A stretch of 64,000 bases of DNA, taken from positions 806,001 through 870,000 of the forward strand of contig NZ_SNYW01000006.1 of NCBI RefSeq assembly GCF_004363235.1, written 5' to 3'. Shown here piece after piece: positions 18,235-27,658 of the stretch; positions within the stretch are counted from its first letter, which is position 1, and each line of letters opens with the position of its first letter. The notes under the pieces were generated by a model. The model was not told the DNA's origin. It ran no database searches and was given only the letters and a program-made list of their open reading frames with translations. Source of the DNA: Dongia mobilis. Its GTDB lineage: Bacteria > Pseudomonadota > Alphaproteobacteria > Dongiales > Dongiaceae. Position numbers and translations under genes: made by a program.

Positions 18235-18380
18235 AATCCACTCCCGGGCTGGCTTCGATCATTGGCTTGACGGCACGATCCAACGATTTGCAGCCCATGT
18301 CCAGTTGCTTGGCGCCCTTGTATATTGCGCCGCCGGCCCATCAGTTCCGGAATGCGGACCGGCCCCCACAAGGAGCAAGC

Positions 18381-19844
18381 ATGCAGAGTAGAGATCACTT
18401 TCTGGGAACGCCGCTCGACGCCTTGCTGGCGCCGGGCGAGGCCTCGGACGGCTTTGCCGCTTCCCGCACCCTGCTGCAGCGTGTCGTCGCCGAGGTGCCG
18501 GCCTATCGCACCTTGCTGGCCGAAGCCGCGATTGACCCCGCGACGATCGGATCACCGGCGGATTTCAGGCTTCTGCCACTCCTCACCAAGGACAATTACG
18601 TCAGGCGCTTTCCGCTCGACCAGCTGCTCAAAGGCGGCCGCGCCAATGGCGATTTCTTCGCCGTTTCCTCGGGCTCGACCGGCGAACCGACCTTCTGGCC
18701 GCGCGGGGCGGCTGACGAGTATCCGATCGCGGCGCGTTTCGAACAGGTGTTCCGCGACGCCTTCGCCGCCCATGAGAAGACCACGCTGGCGGTGGTCTGT
18801 TTTGCCCTCGGCACCTGGGTGGGCGGCATGTTCACCACCTTCTGCCTGCGCGCCCTCGCCGAAAAAGGCTACCGGGTGATGATTGCGACACCCGGAAACA
18901 AGCCGGACGAGATCCTGCGCACGGTCGAACGTCTGGCGCCGCAATTCGAGCAGACCGTGCTGTTGGGCTATCCGCCCTTCCTGAAAGAGGTGATCGATGC
19001 CGGAATTGCCCGTGACGGCTTCGATTGGGCAAAGCACGACATCCGCCTCGTTCTGGCGGGCGAGGTGTTCAGCGAGACCTGGCGCGACCTGGTGGCGGAA
19101 CGGGTGGGTGCACGCGATATCCTCGGCTTCGCTGCCTCGCTCTACGGCACGGCCGATGCCGGCGTGCTGGCGCAGGAGACGCCGCTTTCGGTTGCGATCC
19201 GCCGCTTCGTCAGCGCCCGGCCCGATCTCGCCCGTGATATCTTCGGCGAGACGCGCATGCCAACTCTCTGCCAATACGATCCGACGAATCGATATTTCGA
19301 AACGGTCGACGGCACGCTGGCCTTCAGCGGCGACAATGGCGTGCCGTTGATCCGCTACCACATAGCCGATAGGGGCGGCATCATGCCCTGTGCGGAGATG
19401 CTGCGTCGTCTCGGCGAGGCCGGATTTTCACCCGAGGGGGCTGGGGTGTCCCACCATCGCCGGCAACCTTTCGTCTGGGTGTTCGGACGGGCAAACTTCA
19501 CCATCTCCTATTTCGGCGCCAACATCTTCCCCGAAACCGTCAGTCTCGGCCTCGAGCAGCCGGAGATATGCGACTTCGCCACCGGCAAATTCGTCATGGA
19601 GGTCAAGGAGGGGATCGGGGCCAAGCCCGCTTTTGCGCTCGCGGTTGAACTGGCCCATGGTATTGCGCCGGTACCTGAAATCGCGGACAAGGCCGCCGAT
19701 TCAGTGCTTGCAGTCCTGCGCCGCCTCAACAGCGAATTCGCAAACTACGTCCCGGTCGACCTGCAGCGACCGGTGGTGACGCTCTACCCACAGGGACATC
19801 CCGACTATTTCCCGGTTGGGGTCAAGCACCGCTATAGTCGCTGA
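18381..19844 (+). CDS. PaaK-like adenylate-forming enzyme (phenylacetate-CoA ligase / F390 synthetase family)
   Basis: A 487-residue member of the adenylate-forming superfamily resembling PaaK and coenzyme F390 synthetases. It has a P-loop-like SSGSTGEPTFWPRG, a GFAASLYGTADAG segment in the A5 position, and a C-terminal VYVNG-like ATP site replaced by FVWVFGRANFTISYFGANIFPE. The start ATG 18381 follows AAGGAGC. It diverges from iorAB, whose aryl-acetyl-CoA product is the same kind of compound this enzyme would make, so a shared aromatic-acid role is attractive. The true substrate is unknown. Confidence 0.82.
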   Translation: MQSRDHFLGTPLDALLAPGEASDGFAASRTLLQRVVAEVPAYRTLLAEAAIDPATIGSPADFRLLPLLTKDNYVRRFPLDQLLKGGRANGDFFAVSSGSTGEPTFWPRGAADEYPIAARFEQVFRDAFAAHEKTTLAVVCFALGTWVGGMFTTFCLRALAEKGYRVMIATPGNKPDEILRTVERLAPQFEQTVLLGYPPFLKEVIDAGIARDGFDWAKHDIRLVLAGEVFSETWRDLVAERVGARDILGFAASLYGTADAGVLAQETPLSVAIRRFVSARPDLARDIFGETRMPTLCQYDPTNRYFETVDGTLAFSGDNGVPLIRYHIADRGGIMPCAEMLRRLGEAGFSPEGAGVSHHRRQPFVWVFGRANFTISYFGANIFPETVSLGLEQPEICDFATGKFVMEVKEGIGAKPAFALAVELAHGIAPVPEIADKAADSVLAVLRRLNSEFANYVPVDLQRPVVTLYPQGHPDYFPVGVKHRYSR

Positions 19845-19863
19845 TGCAGAAGGAGGTGGCACA

Positions 19864-20538
19864 ATGGGAACCGGCGTCATTTTGCCATTTCGTCTGGTGC
19901 CGCGGCGCGGGCAGGCCATTCTGCTGGTCGTTCTTTCCCTTGCCTGGTGTGGTTTCGTCGTCTACTGGGCCGTCGCCTTTTTCGATACCCCGGTGTTGGA
20001 TTTATCTCGACTGGTTTCTGACCGAGTGCAGCCGGAAACAGTTTTTGCCGCCGCTATTTCCGGCCTAATGCTGAGCCTCGGCATATTCAATCTGTTCAGG
20101 AGTATCTACCAGTTACTGCCGGGCAGCCCCTTAGACTACATATTCTTGACGCGAGATATGTTTGGTCGCGTTCGTCTCGGTCGTCGGCGGGGGGTGCGCT
20201 GGTCCGAAATCCGACGTTTCATCGGTGTGCGCAAGCGTGTCGGCAAGTCCCTGCGCTGGCTGCTGCAGGTTGAAGGTATGGATGCGGCCGGACGATTTCA
20301 GACCTTGCTCACAATTGCCCTCAACGGATACCTCCCGGCCTTCCACCGTGAGCGGGATCGCGATGAAATCGTCGTCTGGCTCAACGCGCTCCTGGAATTG
20401 GCATCGGATGGAAAGCTGCCGGAACGCGTTCAAATACCCGACCTGTTGCGGCCAAGCATCTATCAGCCAAGAGGCTCGGGGCATGCCGCCGCCGTCACGT
20501 CATCATCCCCTCGCCGCAAGAGCGTCATCGAACGCTGA
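19864..20538 (+). CDS. Membrane protein of unknown function, two hydrophobic segments
   Basis: A 224-residue protein from ATG 19864, preceded by an excellent AAGGAGG site. Two hydrophobic helices near the N-terminus (AILLVVLSLAWCGFVVYWAVAFF at about 18-40 and FAAAISGLMLSLGIFNLF at about 60-78) precede a basic, soluble domain (RVRLGRRRGVRWSEIRRFIGVRKR...). No family is recognised. It follows the PaaK-like gene by 19 bases and converges with an acyl-CoA ligase. Codon use looks slightly more AT-rich than its neighbours. Confidence 0.75.
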   Translation: MGTGVILPFRLVPRRGQAILLVVLSLAWCGFVVYWAVAFFDTPVLDLSRLVSDRVQPETVFAAAISGLMLSLGIFNLFRSIYQLLPGSPLDYIFLTRDMFGRVRLGRRRGVRWSEIRRFIGVRKRVGKSLRWLLQVEGMDAAGRFQTLLTIALNGYLPAFHRERDRDEIVVWLNALLELASDGKLPERVQIPDLLRPSIYQPRGSGHAAAVTSSSPRRKSVIER

Positions 20539-20540
20539 AT

Positions 20541-22328
20541 TCAGCCCCGGTCGTAGAGCCTACCGATGACATGGCCCCAGCGTTCGCGGATCTTGTGGCG
20601 GCGGATCTTTAGGCTGGGGGTCAGCATGGCGTTCTCGATGGTGAAGCCTTCGCCCAGCAGGGCGAAGCGGCGGATCTTCTCGATCGGCGAAAGCGAGGTG
20701 TTGACGCGGTCGATCACTGCCGCCATCGCCTTGTGAAAGGCGGCGTTGTCGGCCAGATCGGCGATTTCGCCGGAGGCCTTGTTGGCGGCCGCCCAGTCGC
20801 GGGCGAAATCCGCATCCGGTACCACCAGGGCGACCAGATGCGGGTGCTTGTCGCCATGCACCATGGCCTGGGCGATTTCGGGCTGCAGCGCCAGGAATCC
20901 CTCCACCCGCGCCGGCGAGACATTGTCGCCGCCGGAAAGCACGATGATGTCCTTCTTGCGGTCGGTGATCTTGAGGTACCCGTCGGCGTCGAACTCGCCG
21001 ATATCGCCGGTATGGAGCCAGCCGCCCACGACGGTCTTCGCAGTCGATTCCGGATCGCGCCAATATCCGTTCATCACCGCCTCGCCGCGCACCAGGATCT
21101 CGCCATCCTCGGCGATCTTCGCCTCGAGCCCGTCGAAGATGGGACCGACGGTCTCGATCTTGATGCGGCTCGGCATGTTGGCGCTGATGACCGGCGAGGC
21201 CTCGGTCTGGCCATAGCCCTGCAGCAGGCGGACACCCAGTGCCAGGAAGAAGACGCCGATTTCGTAATTGAGCGCGGCCCCGCCGGAAACGAAGGCCTTG
21301 AGGTGGCCGCCGAACCGCTTTCTCACCTTGCGCCGGACCAGTACCTCGCAGACGAGATTGAGAAAATTGTCGGCGAGGGTCATCTCCGCCGGTTTTTCAT
21401 ACTTCTTGCGCCCAAGGCGATAGGCCAGCCAGAACAGCTTCTGCCGCGCCTTCGGTGCCTTTTCCAGGCCGCGCAGGATCTTTGCATGCATCGCCTCATA
21501 GAGGCGCGGCACGGCGGTCATGATGGTGGGGCGGGCCTCCGCCATGTTGTCGACCAGCTTCTCGACGCTCTCGGCATACCAGATCTCGGCGCCGATCGAG
21601 ATGGGCAGGAACTGGCCGGCGGTGTGTTCGTAGGAATGCGACAGTGGCAGGAAGGAGAGGAAGCGGTCATGGCCGAGCCCGACATCAAGCAGCAGGCGAT
21701 AGGCGCCCTTGATGTTGGCCATGATCGAGCCATGGCTGAGCATGACACCCTTGGGCACGCCGCCGGTGCCGGAGGTGTAGATGATGCAGCTGGTGTCGCG
21801 GCGGGTGAGGGCGGCGAGGCGCCGGTCGAGTTCGGCATCGTCGCTGGAAAGGGCCAGCGCCTCCTGCCAGCCAATCTGCCGGAATGGCAGTTGTGCCGGC
21901 TTCTCGGCGGGGTCGATAGCGATGTGGAACTGTATGTCGGCATGCAGGGCGGCCGGCAGCAGGCGTTTGGCGATCGTCTCTCCGGCCGAAATCATGCCGC
22001 GGGCACCGCTATGGGTCAGGATATGGCGGTGGTCCTCGGTCGTGTTGGTGGTGAAGGCGGGGACGGTGATGGCGCCGGCACTCATGATGGCAAGGTCGGC
22101 GACCAGCCATTCCGGCCGATTCTCGGCCACCAGGGCAACGCGGTCACCGGGCTGGATGCCCAGCGCCACCAGGCCGCGGGCCAGGGCGCGCACCTGCCCG
22201 GATATCTCGCGCCAGCTCAGCGAATGCCAGGAGCCGTCCCGGCGCTGATAGGTCAGCGGCTTGTCGCCCAGAGCCTGCGCCTGATCGAAGAAAAGGCGCG
22301 GCAGGCTTGGAATCCGGTCATAATCCAT
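20541..22328 (-). CDS. Long-chain fatty acid--CoA ligase (AMP-binding family)
   Basis: A 595-residue adenylate-forming enzyme that activates fatty acids to acyl-CoA by way of acyl-AMP. It shows the AMP-binding P-loop IIYTSGTGGVPKGVMLSH, the LSFLPLSHSYEH motif, the GYGQTEASPVI motif, and the WLHTGDIGEFDADGYLKITDRKKDIIVLSGGDNVSP block with the hinge Asp and Lys. Length and motif order fit FadD15-type ligases. It ends three bases from the convergent membrane protein and diverges from pepF across 128 bases. Confidence 0.92.
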   Translation of the reverse strand: MDYDRIPSLPRLFFDQAQALGDKPLTYQRRDGSWHSLSWREISGQVRALARGLVALGIQPGDRVALVAENRPEWLVADLAIMSAGAITVPAFTTNTTEDHRHILTHSGARGMISAGETIAKRLLPAALHADIQFHIAIDPAEKPAQLPFRQIGWQEALALSSDDAELDRRLAALTRRDTSCIIYTSGTGGVPKGVMLSHGSIMANIKGAYRLLLDVGLGHDRFLSFLPLSHSYEHTAGQFLPISIGAEIWYAESVEKLVDNMAEARPTIMTAVPRLYEAMHAKILRGLEKAPKARQKLFWLAYRLGRKKYEKPAEMTLADNFLNLVCEVLVRRKVRKRFGGHLKAFVSGGAALNYEIGVFFLALGVRLLQGYGQTEASPVISANMPSRIKIETVGPIFDGLEAKIAEDGEILVRGEAVMNGYWRDPESTAKTVVGGWLHTGDIGEFDADGYLKITDRKKDIIVLSGGDNVSPARVEGFLALQPEIAQAMVHGDKHPHLVALVVPDADFARDWAAANKASGEIADLADNAAFHKAMAAVIDRVNTSLSPIEKIRRFALLGEGFTIENAMLTPSLKIRRHKIRERWGHVIGRLYDRG

Positions 22329-22388
22329 GATCTGGCGCCTCCCCCGCGCCGCTTTGCCGCGCCCGTTCCGGGTCTATCCAGGCGGCGC

Positions 22389-22418
22389 TTGGCGCGCCCT
22401 CCCCAATCCCCATATAAG
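22389..22418 (+). promoter_or_regulatory. Candidate sigma70 promoter of pepF
   Basis: TTGGCG at 22389-22394 and TATAAG at 22413-22418 are separated by 18 bases. A start point near 22425 would leave about 30 bases before the pepF ATG at 22457 and would rule out the in-frame GTG at 22418. The match is moderate and no experiment supports it. Confidence 0.4.
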
Positions 22419-22456
22419 TGCATCTGACAGCAATCAAGCGTGGGAATTTGAAATTC

Positions 22457-24265
22457 ATGACCGCTGCACCTGCGAAAGCCGAAACCAAGCATCAGCTGGG
22501 AAACCTGCCGAACTGGAATCTGAGTGACCTTTATGCCGGTATCGATGCGCCCGAGATCGAGCGCGATCTGCAGCGCCTCGCCGCCCAATCCGGCGAATTC
22601 AAGCGTTCCTATGAAGGCAGGCTGGCGGGGCTCGCCGGGGCCGAGATGCTGGCTGCCCTGCTGGCCTATGAAAAGATGCAGGACCTCGCCGGGCGCGTCG
22701 GCTCCTTCGCCCAGCTGTCCTATTCCGGCAACATGACCGACCCGACCCTGGCCCGCTTCCAGCAGAATATTTCCGAGCGCCTCAACAACATCTCGGTCGA
22801 GACGCTGTTCTTCACCCTGGAACTCAACCGCATCGAGGACGACGTACTCGAAAGGCAGCTGCAGCACGCGCCGCTGCAACGCTACCGGCCCTGGCTGGAG
22901 GCGGTGCGCGCCTTCCGCCCGCATCAGCTCTCCGACGAGGCCGAGCGCCTGCTGCACGAGAAATCGATCTCCGGCCGCCAGGCCTGGAACCGCATGTTCG
23001 ACGAGACCATGGCGGAACTGCGCTTCGAGGTGGAAGGCGAGGCGGAGAAGCTCAGCAGCAACGAAGTCCTCAACCTGCTGACCGACAAGGACGGCAGGAA
23101 GCGCAAGGCAGCGGCCATGGGTCTCGCGAAGGGGCTGAAAGAGAACCAGCGCATCTTCGCCCTCGTCACCAATACGCTCGCCAAGGACAAGGAGATCGAG
23201 GACAAGTGGCGGAAGTTCCCGCGGCCGGTATCCTCGCGCAATCTCGCCAACCAGGTCGAGGATGCGGTGGTCGACGCGCTGGTGACGGCGGTGAAGCAGA
23301 GCTATCCGAAGCTCAGCCATCGCTATTACAGGTTGAAGGCCAAATGGATGGGCGTCGACGCGCTCGATTTCTGGGACCGCAACGCACCGCTGCCGCGGGA
23401 CGATGATCGCCTGATTCCCTGGGAGGAGGCGCGCGCGACCGTGCTCGACGCCTATCACGCCTTCTCGCCAGAGCTGGCCGATGTCGGCCGCCAGTTCTTC
23501 GACAAGAATTGGATCGATGCGCCGTCACGTCCCGGCAAGGATCCGGGGGCCTTCGCCCATCCGACCGTGCCTTCGGCGCATCCCTATCTGCTCCTCAACT
23601 ATCACGGCCGCACGCGCGACGTGATGACGCTCGCCCACGAGCTCGGCCACGGCGTCCATCAGGTGCTGGCGGGGCCGCAGGGCGCGCTGCTCGCCGATAC
23701 GCCGCTGACCCTTGCCGAGACGGCCTCGGTCTTCGGCGAGATGCTGACCTTCCAGTCGCTGCTGTCGCGCGAGACCGATCCCGCCAGGCGACGGATTCTC
23801 CTTGCCGGCAAGGTCGAGGACATGCTGAACACGGTGGTGCGCCAGATCGCCATGCACAATTTCGAGACCGTGCTACATGACGAGCGCCGCAACGGCGAAT
23901 TGATGCCGGAGCGCATCGCCGAGATCTGGCTGGAAACCCAGCGCGCGGCCCTGGGCGACGGCATCAAATTGCCCAAGGACAGCGAATATGGCATCTTCTG
24001 GTCCTATATTCCGCATTTCATCCATGTGCCGTTCTATGTCTATGCCTATGCCTTTGGCGATTGCCTGGTGAACTCGCTCTATGCGGTCTATCGCCAGGCC
24101 AATGCCGGCTTCGCCGCAAAATATCTCGACTTGCTGAAGGCGGGCGGCAGCAAGCGGCACAAGGAATTGCTGGCTCCCTTCGGCCTCGACGCCACCGATC
24201 CCGCCTTCTGGTCGAAGGGCCTCGGTGTCGTCGCCGGCTTCATCGACGAGCTGGAGGCCATGTGA
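22457..24265 (+). CDS. pepF: M3 family oligoendopeptidase PepF
   Basis: A 602-residue zinc metallopeptidase that cleaves short peptides in the cytosol. The catalytic HELGHGVHQ (HExxH) is followed by the conserved Glu in LTLAETASVFGEM, and SYIPHFIHVPFYVYAYAFG near the end is typical of the M3B/PepF group. The N-terminal helical domain begins LGNLPNWNLSDLYAG. The ATG at 22457 is used; a GTG at 22418 would extend it by 13 residues. It overlaps the next gene by GTGA, which suggests translational coupling. Confidence 0.93.
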   Translation: MTAAPAKAETKHQLGNLPNWNLSDLYAGIDAPEIERDLQRLAAQSGEFKRSYEGRLAGLAGAEMLAALLAYEKMQDLAGRVGSFAQLSYSGNMTDPTLARFQQNISERLNNISVETLFFTLELNRIEDDVLERQLQHAPLQRYRPWLEAVRAFRPHQLSDEAERLLHEKSISGRQAWNRMFDETMAELRFEVEGEAEKLSSNEVLNLLTDKDGRKRKAAAMGLAKGLKENQRIFALVTNTLAKDKEIEDKWRKFPRPVSSRNLANQVEDAVVDALVTAVKQSYPKLSHRYYRLKAKWMGVDALDFWDRNAPLPRDDDRLIPWEEARATVLDAYHAFSPELADVGRQFFDKNWIDAPSRPGKDPGAFAHPTVPSAHPYLLLNYHGRTRDVMTLAHELGHGVHQVLAGPQGALLADTPLTLAETASVFGEMLTFQSLLSRETDPARRRILLAGKVEDMLNTVVRQIAMHNFETVLHDERRNGELMPERIAEIWLETQRAALGDGIKLPKDSEYGIFWSYIPHFIHVPFYVYAYAFGDCLVNSLYAVYRQANAGFAAKYLDLLKAGGSKRHKELLAPFGLDATDPAFWSKGLGVVAGFIDELEAM

Positions 24266-25017
24266 CGGCAGCAGGCGCGGTCCCGCGCGAGTTCGAGGAT
24301 CTGCTGACACGGGAAGGCCGCCGCATCCTTTCGGGTGCGGCGGATTTCTGCGGTGCGCTCGCCGATCCCCGGCGGCGCTTCCTGCGCCTTGAGGGCATGG
24401 TGGCGGCGGGCCGGGCCGAGAAGCTGCGCCGCGCCCTCGAAACCGGGTTGCTGCCGCATCTCGAAACCATGGCGATGCCAATTCCCCCCGAGACCATCTG
24501 GGAGATGCAGCACGATTACGAGGAATGGCTGCCGAAGACGGCACGCGTGCGCACCGCCTATCTCGAACGCAAGCGCAGTGCCGCCTATCGCGCGGCGGCG
24601 GAAATCGGTCTTATCGATCTGCTGACCTCCGAGAGCCTCGCCGTTTTTGCCGAGAACATCGCCGGCCGTAAGCTCGACCGGAAAAACGGCCAGCAGGCGC
24701 TCTGCTACGGTCCCGGCGATTATGCCGGGCCGCATAACGACCATCACCCCGAGAATGCGCGCGCCGCCAGCGGCTATCTCGACCTCCACCTCAGCTTGAG
24801 CAGCAAGGCGGTCGACCACCAGTACCTGGTCTACGCCAAGGGTGGCCATTTCACCGAGATGCTGCCGGTCCACGGTCTTGGCACGCTCACCATCTATCGC
24901 CTGCCGTTCTGGCATTACACGACGCCGTTGCTGGCCAGGCCGGAACAGGAGGCAAAGGCGCGGCGCTGGGTCCTGCTCGCCACCTATCTATACGCGCGCG
25001 AGAAGAAATCGGCATAG
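24262..25017 (+). CDS. Putative 2OG-Fe(II) oxygenase-like protein, coupled to pepF
   Basis: A 251-residue protein that starts at GTG 24262 inside the pepF stop (GTGA). The middle contains YAGPHNDHHPE, an HxD motif in a GPHND setting, and a later LPFWHYTTPLL plus a downstream Arg (KARRWVLLATYLY). An HxD followed by a distal His and an Arg about ten or more residues on is the iron and 2-oxoglutarate layout of double-stranded beta-helix oxygenases. The first 110 residues are helical and unlike known family members. The call is from motif order only; a cupin-type protein is possible. Confidence 0.5.
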   Translation: MTAAGAVPREFEDLLTREGRRILSGAADFCGALADPRRRFLRLEGMVAAGRAEKLRRALETGLLPHLETMAMPIPPETIWEMQHDYEEWLPKTARVRTAYLERKRSAAYRAAAEIGLIDLLTSESLAVFAENIAGRKLDRKNGQQALCYGPGDYAGPHNDHHPENARAASGYLDLHLSLSSKAVDHQYLVYAKGGHFTEMLPVHGLGTLTIYRLPFWHYTTPLLARPEQEAKARRWVLLATYLYAREKKSA

Positions 25018-25072
25018 CTCCCAGTAACTCCCTGCGCTAGCATCCGGCGCCAATTTTGCCTTGGGGATTCTG

Positions 25073-26665
25073 ATGCCGAAGATCGATACCAGGAAACAAT
25101 TCGTGCTGGACTGGGTAAGGGATCATGCCGGCCAGTTATCCGACTGGCACCAGATCATCTGGCATTTCGCCGAACCCGCATTCCGGGAATATAAATCCGC
25201 CGCCTGGTATGTGGCGAAGCTGCGCGCGTTCGGCTTTACGGTCGAGGAAGGCTCGGGCGGCATGCCGACCGCCTTCATGGCAAGCTGGTCGAATGGCGAT
25301 GGACCCACCATCGCCACCTATGCCGAATACGATGCCGTGCCCGGCAACTGCCAGGCCGCGACCACGCGCCAGCAGCCGCGCGGGAACCTCTCCAGATACG
25401 CGCCGGGCCATACCGACCCGCATTCGGCGCTTGGCATGAGCGCCTTCGGTGGCCTGCTGGCGACCAAGGCTGCCATGGAGAAGTTCGGCATCAATGGAAC
25501 GCTCAAATTCTTCGGCGAGCCGGCCGAGAAGCTGCGGGCCTCCAAGCCCATCCATGCCGCCAAGGGCTACTACGACGATCTCGATGCGGCGGTCAGCTTT
25601 CATCCCGCCTATATGCTGCCAATGGTCAACACCACGATCTGGGACAGCCATTGCGGCGTCGGCTACAATTACATCTATACCTTCACCTGCGACGAGCCGC
25701 AGAACTGGATCGCGTCCGACAAGTATTCACCGATCCCGCAGAACCACCTGGCGGCGCGCGCGCCAGGCGCCAATGACGCCCTCATCCATTTCTATTCGCT
25801 CAACGAGAGTCTGCGCCGCTCCATGCTGCCCTTCACGGGGCTCTGGAGTTTCAACGAGGCGATCCTCGCTGCCGGCCAGGCAACCGCCGACAATCTCACG
25901 CCGCAGATCGCGCAGATCAATTACATGCTACGCACGGATTCGGTCGAACAGGCCGAGATCGTCAGCAGCGTCATGGACAACAACGCGGACGCCGCGGCGA
26001 AGGCGACCTTCTGCAAATGGAAGAAAACCTGGATCTCGAAAAGCCGACCGGGCCTTGCCAATCATGTCCTGGCGCAGGCGACCTTCGACAACCTCGCTTT
26101 GGTCGGGGCACCGCAATGGGGCGAGGACGCCATCGTCATCGCGCAGGAGATGCAGAAGAATCTGGGGCTCGAGCCGATGGCAAAGCCCTTTCTGCCGGCG
26201 ACCGAGGCGCTCATCACGCCGCAGGATTGCGAGCGCGAACTCCGGAAACAGATGCCGGAATGGCAGAAATACATCACCTCCGACGACTACCCGGACTACA
26301 CCTGGCATTGCCCGACGGTGCGCCTCATCGTGGCGCGGCCGATGCTCTCGGCGCCGACCGGCTATACCTATCCGGATTGGGTCGCCAACGCGCTGGGCGG
26401 CATTCCGGCCACCATCGATCCGATGATCGAGACCGCGGCGAAAACCATCGGTGCCACCCTGCTCGACCTCTTCATCGACGAGAAGCTGCTGGCCTTCGCC
26501 CGCGCCGAATTCGAGGAGCGCACCGGCGGGGGCGTCGGCGGTACCAAATGGATGGCGCCGCTCTTGCCCAGGGATTTCAAGGTGCCGCACCAGTACCGCT
26601 GGCCGGAATATGTGACCACTGCCCGCGGCGAGGAATGGACCATTCCCTGGCGCGATGACGAGTGA
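25073..26665 (+). CDS. M20 family peptidase/amidohydrolase, AbgB-like
   Basis: A 530-residue member of the M20 metallo-hydrolase family. It shows TIATYAEYDAVPGN, GMSAFGGLLATKAAMEK, GTLKFFGEPAEK and SFHPAYMLP, in the order expected for the p-aminobenzoyl-glutamate hydrolase AbgB and related amidohydrolases. The long insert (about residues 190-330) is the dimerisation domain. The start is ATG 25073; a TTG four codons upstream is an alternative. It stands alone, 55 bases after the oxygenase-like gene. The substrate is unknown, and a folate-breakdown or amino-acid-conjugate hydrolase is an inference. Confidence 0.78.
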   Translation: MPKIDTRKQFVLDWVRDHAGQLSDWHQIIWHFAEPAFREYKSAAWYVAKLRAFGFTVEEGSGGMPTAFMASWSNGDGPTIATYAEYDAVPGNCQAATTRQQPRGNLSRYAPGHTDPHSALGMSAFGGLLATKAAMEKFGINGTLKFFGEPAEKLRASKPIHAAKGYYDDLDAAVSFHPAYMLPMVNTTIWDSHCGVGYNYIYTFTCDEPQNWIASDKYSPIPQNHLAARAPGANDALIHFYSLNESLRRSMLPFTGLWSFNEAILAAGQATADNLTPQIAQINYMLRTDSVEQAEIVSSVMDNNADAAAKATFCKWKKTWISKSRPGLANHVLAQATFDNLALVGAPQWGEDAIVIAQEMQKNLGLEPMAKPFLPATEALITPQDCERELRKQMPEWQKYITSDDYPDYTWHCPTVRLIVARPMLSAPTGYTYPDWVANALGGIPATIDPMIETAAKTIGATLLDLFIDEKLLAFARAEFEERTGGGVGGTKWMAPLLPRDFKVPHQYRWPEYVTTARGEEWTIPWRDDE

Positions 26666-26677
26666 GCCGCTACCGGG

Positions 26678-27583
26678 TCAGCGCAGCGCCGCCTTGATCG
26701 CTGCGATATGCTCGGGGCCGATGCCGCAGCAGCCGCCGATCATGTCGGCGCCGCGCTTCTGCCAGTCGCGGGCGAAGGCGAGATAGCCCTTTGGATCGAG
26801 ATCGGCACGGATGTCGCTCAGTGTGCCATTGGCCTCGGCATCCTCGCTTTGCGGCGGGAAGGCATTCGCGTAACAGCCGATCTTGAGGCCGAGGCCGAGC
26901 TTCGCCGCCTCTGCCCTGGCGACATCGATGGCGTGGCCCATGACCTCGGGCTGGCTGCAATTGAAGAGGAGGGCGGCGGCCCCCGCCTCGCCGGCAAAGC
27001 GCACCGCTTCGACGACGCTTTCGCCTGAGCGCAGGGCCGGGCGCTTGGGGTCGGGATGCTCGTCATGCAGCGTGAAGGAGAACCAGCGCGGCCTGGTGTC
27101 ACCCTTCAGCGCCTTGGCCACCTCGCGCGCCTCGGCAATGGCGCTCTGCGTCTCCGCAAGCCACAGATCGACATGGGGTGAGAGGCCGGCAATGAGCGGC
27201 TTCAGCAACGCCTGTGCTTCCGCCGGCTTGAAGAGGTCTGGGCGATAGGAACCGAAAAGCGGCGGCAGGGAGCCGGCGACGCGAACCTTCCGGCCGGATT
27301 CCGTGGCGGCCTGTCGCGCGAGGCGGCCGGCGAGATCGGCCAGTTCCTCGCCGCGCGCCCTGAATCTCTCCTCGCCGATATGGAAGGGTACCACGGCGTA
27401 GGAATTGGTCGTGATGACCTCGGCGCCGGCTGCGATGAAGGCGGCATGGGCGCGGCGCACGAAATCCGGGCCTTCGATCAGCGCCAGGGCCGACCATTCA
27501 GGCTGGCGGAAGGGAGCGCCCATCCGGTTGAGTTCGCGGCCCATTCCGCCATCCAGCAGGACGATCCCGGCGCGGTCGGTCAT
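26678..27583 (-). CDS. Homocysteine S-methyltransferase family protein
   Basis: A 301-residue TIM-barrel enzyme of the MmuM/homocysteine S-methyltransferase family, which transfers a methyl group from donors such as S-methylmethionine to homocysteine to make methionine. The zinc-ligand Cys residues are in LLFNCSQPE and the C-terminal GGCCGIGPEHI. The N-terminus LLDGGMGRELNRMGAPF and AEVITTNSYAVVP are typical. It is convergent with the M20 gene, leaving 12 bases between the stops. The methyl donor cannot be told from sequence. Confidence 0.9.
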   Translation of the reverse strand: MTDRAGIVLLDGGMGRELNRMGAPFRQPEWSALALIEGPDFVRRAHAAFIAAGAEVITTNSYAVVPFHIGEERFRARGEELADLAGRLARQAATESGRKVRVAGSLPPLFGSYRPDLFKPAEAQALLKPLIAGLSPHVDLWLAETQSAIAEAREVAKALKGDTRPRWFSFTLHDEHPDPKRPALRSGESVVEAVRFAGEAGAAALLFNCSQPEVMGHAIDVARAEAAKLGLGLKIGCYANAFPPQSEDAEANGTLSDIRADLDPKGYLAFARDWQKRGADMIGGCCGIGPEHIAAIKAALR

Positions 27584-27658
27584 GATGAGTTCTCCATCGC
27601 ATAAATCTGTGCTGGGACCCTAATATGGCATCCTTGGCTTCGCAACTGCTTCACCCGC

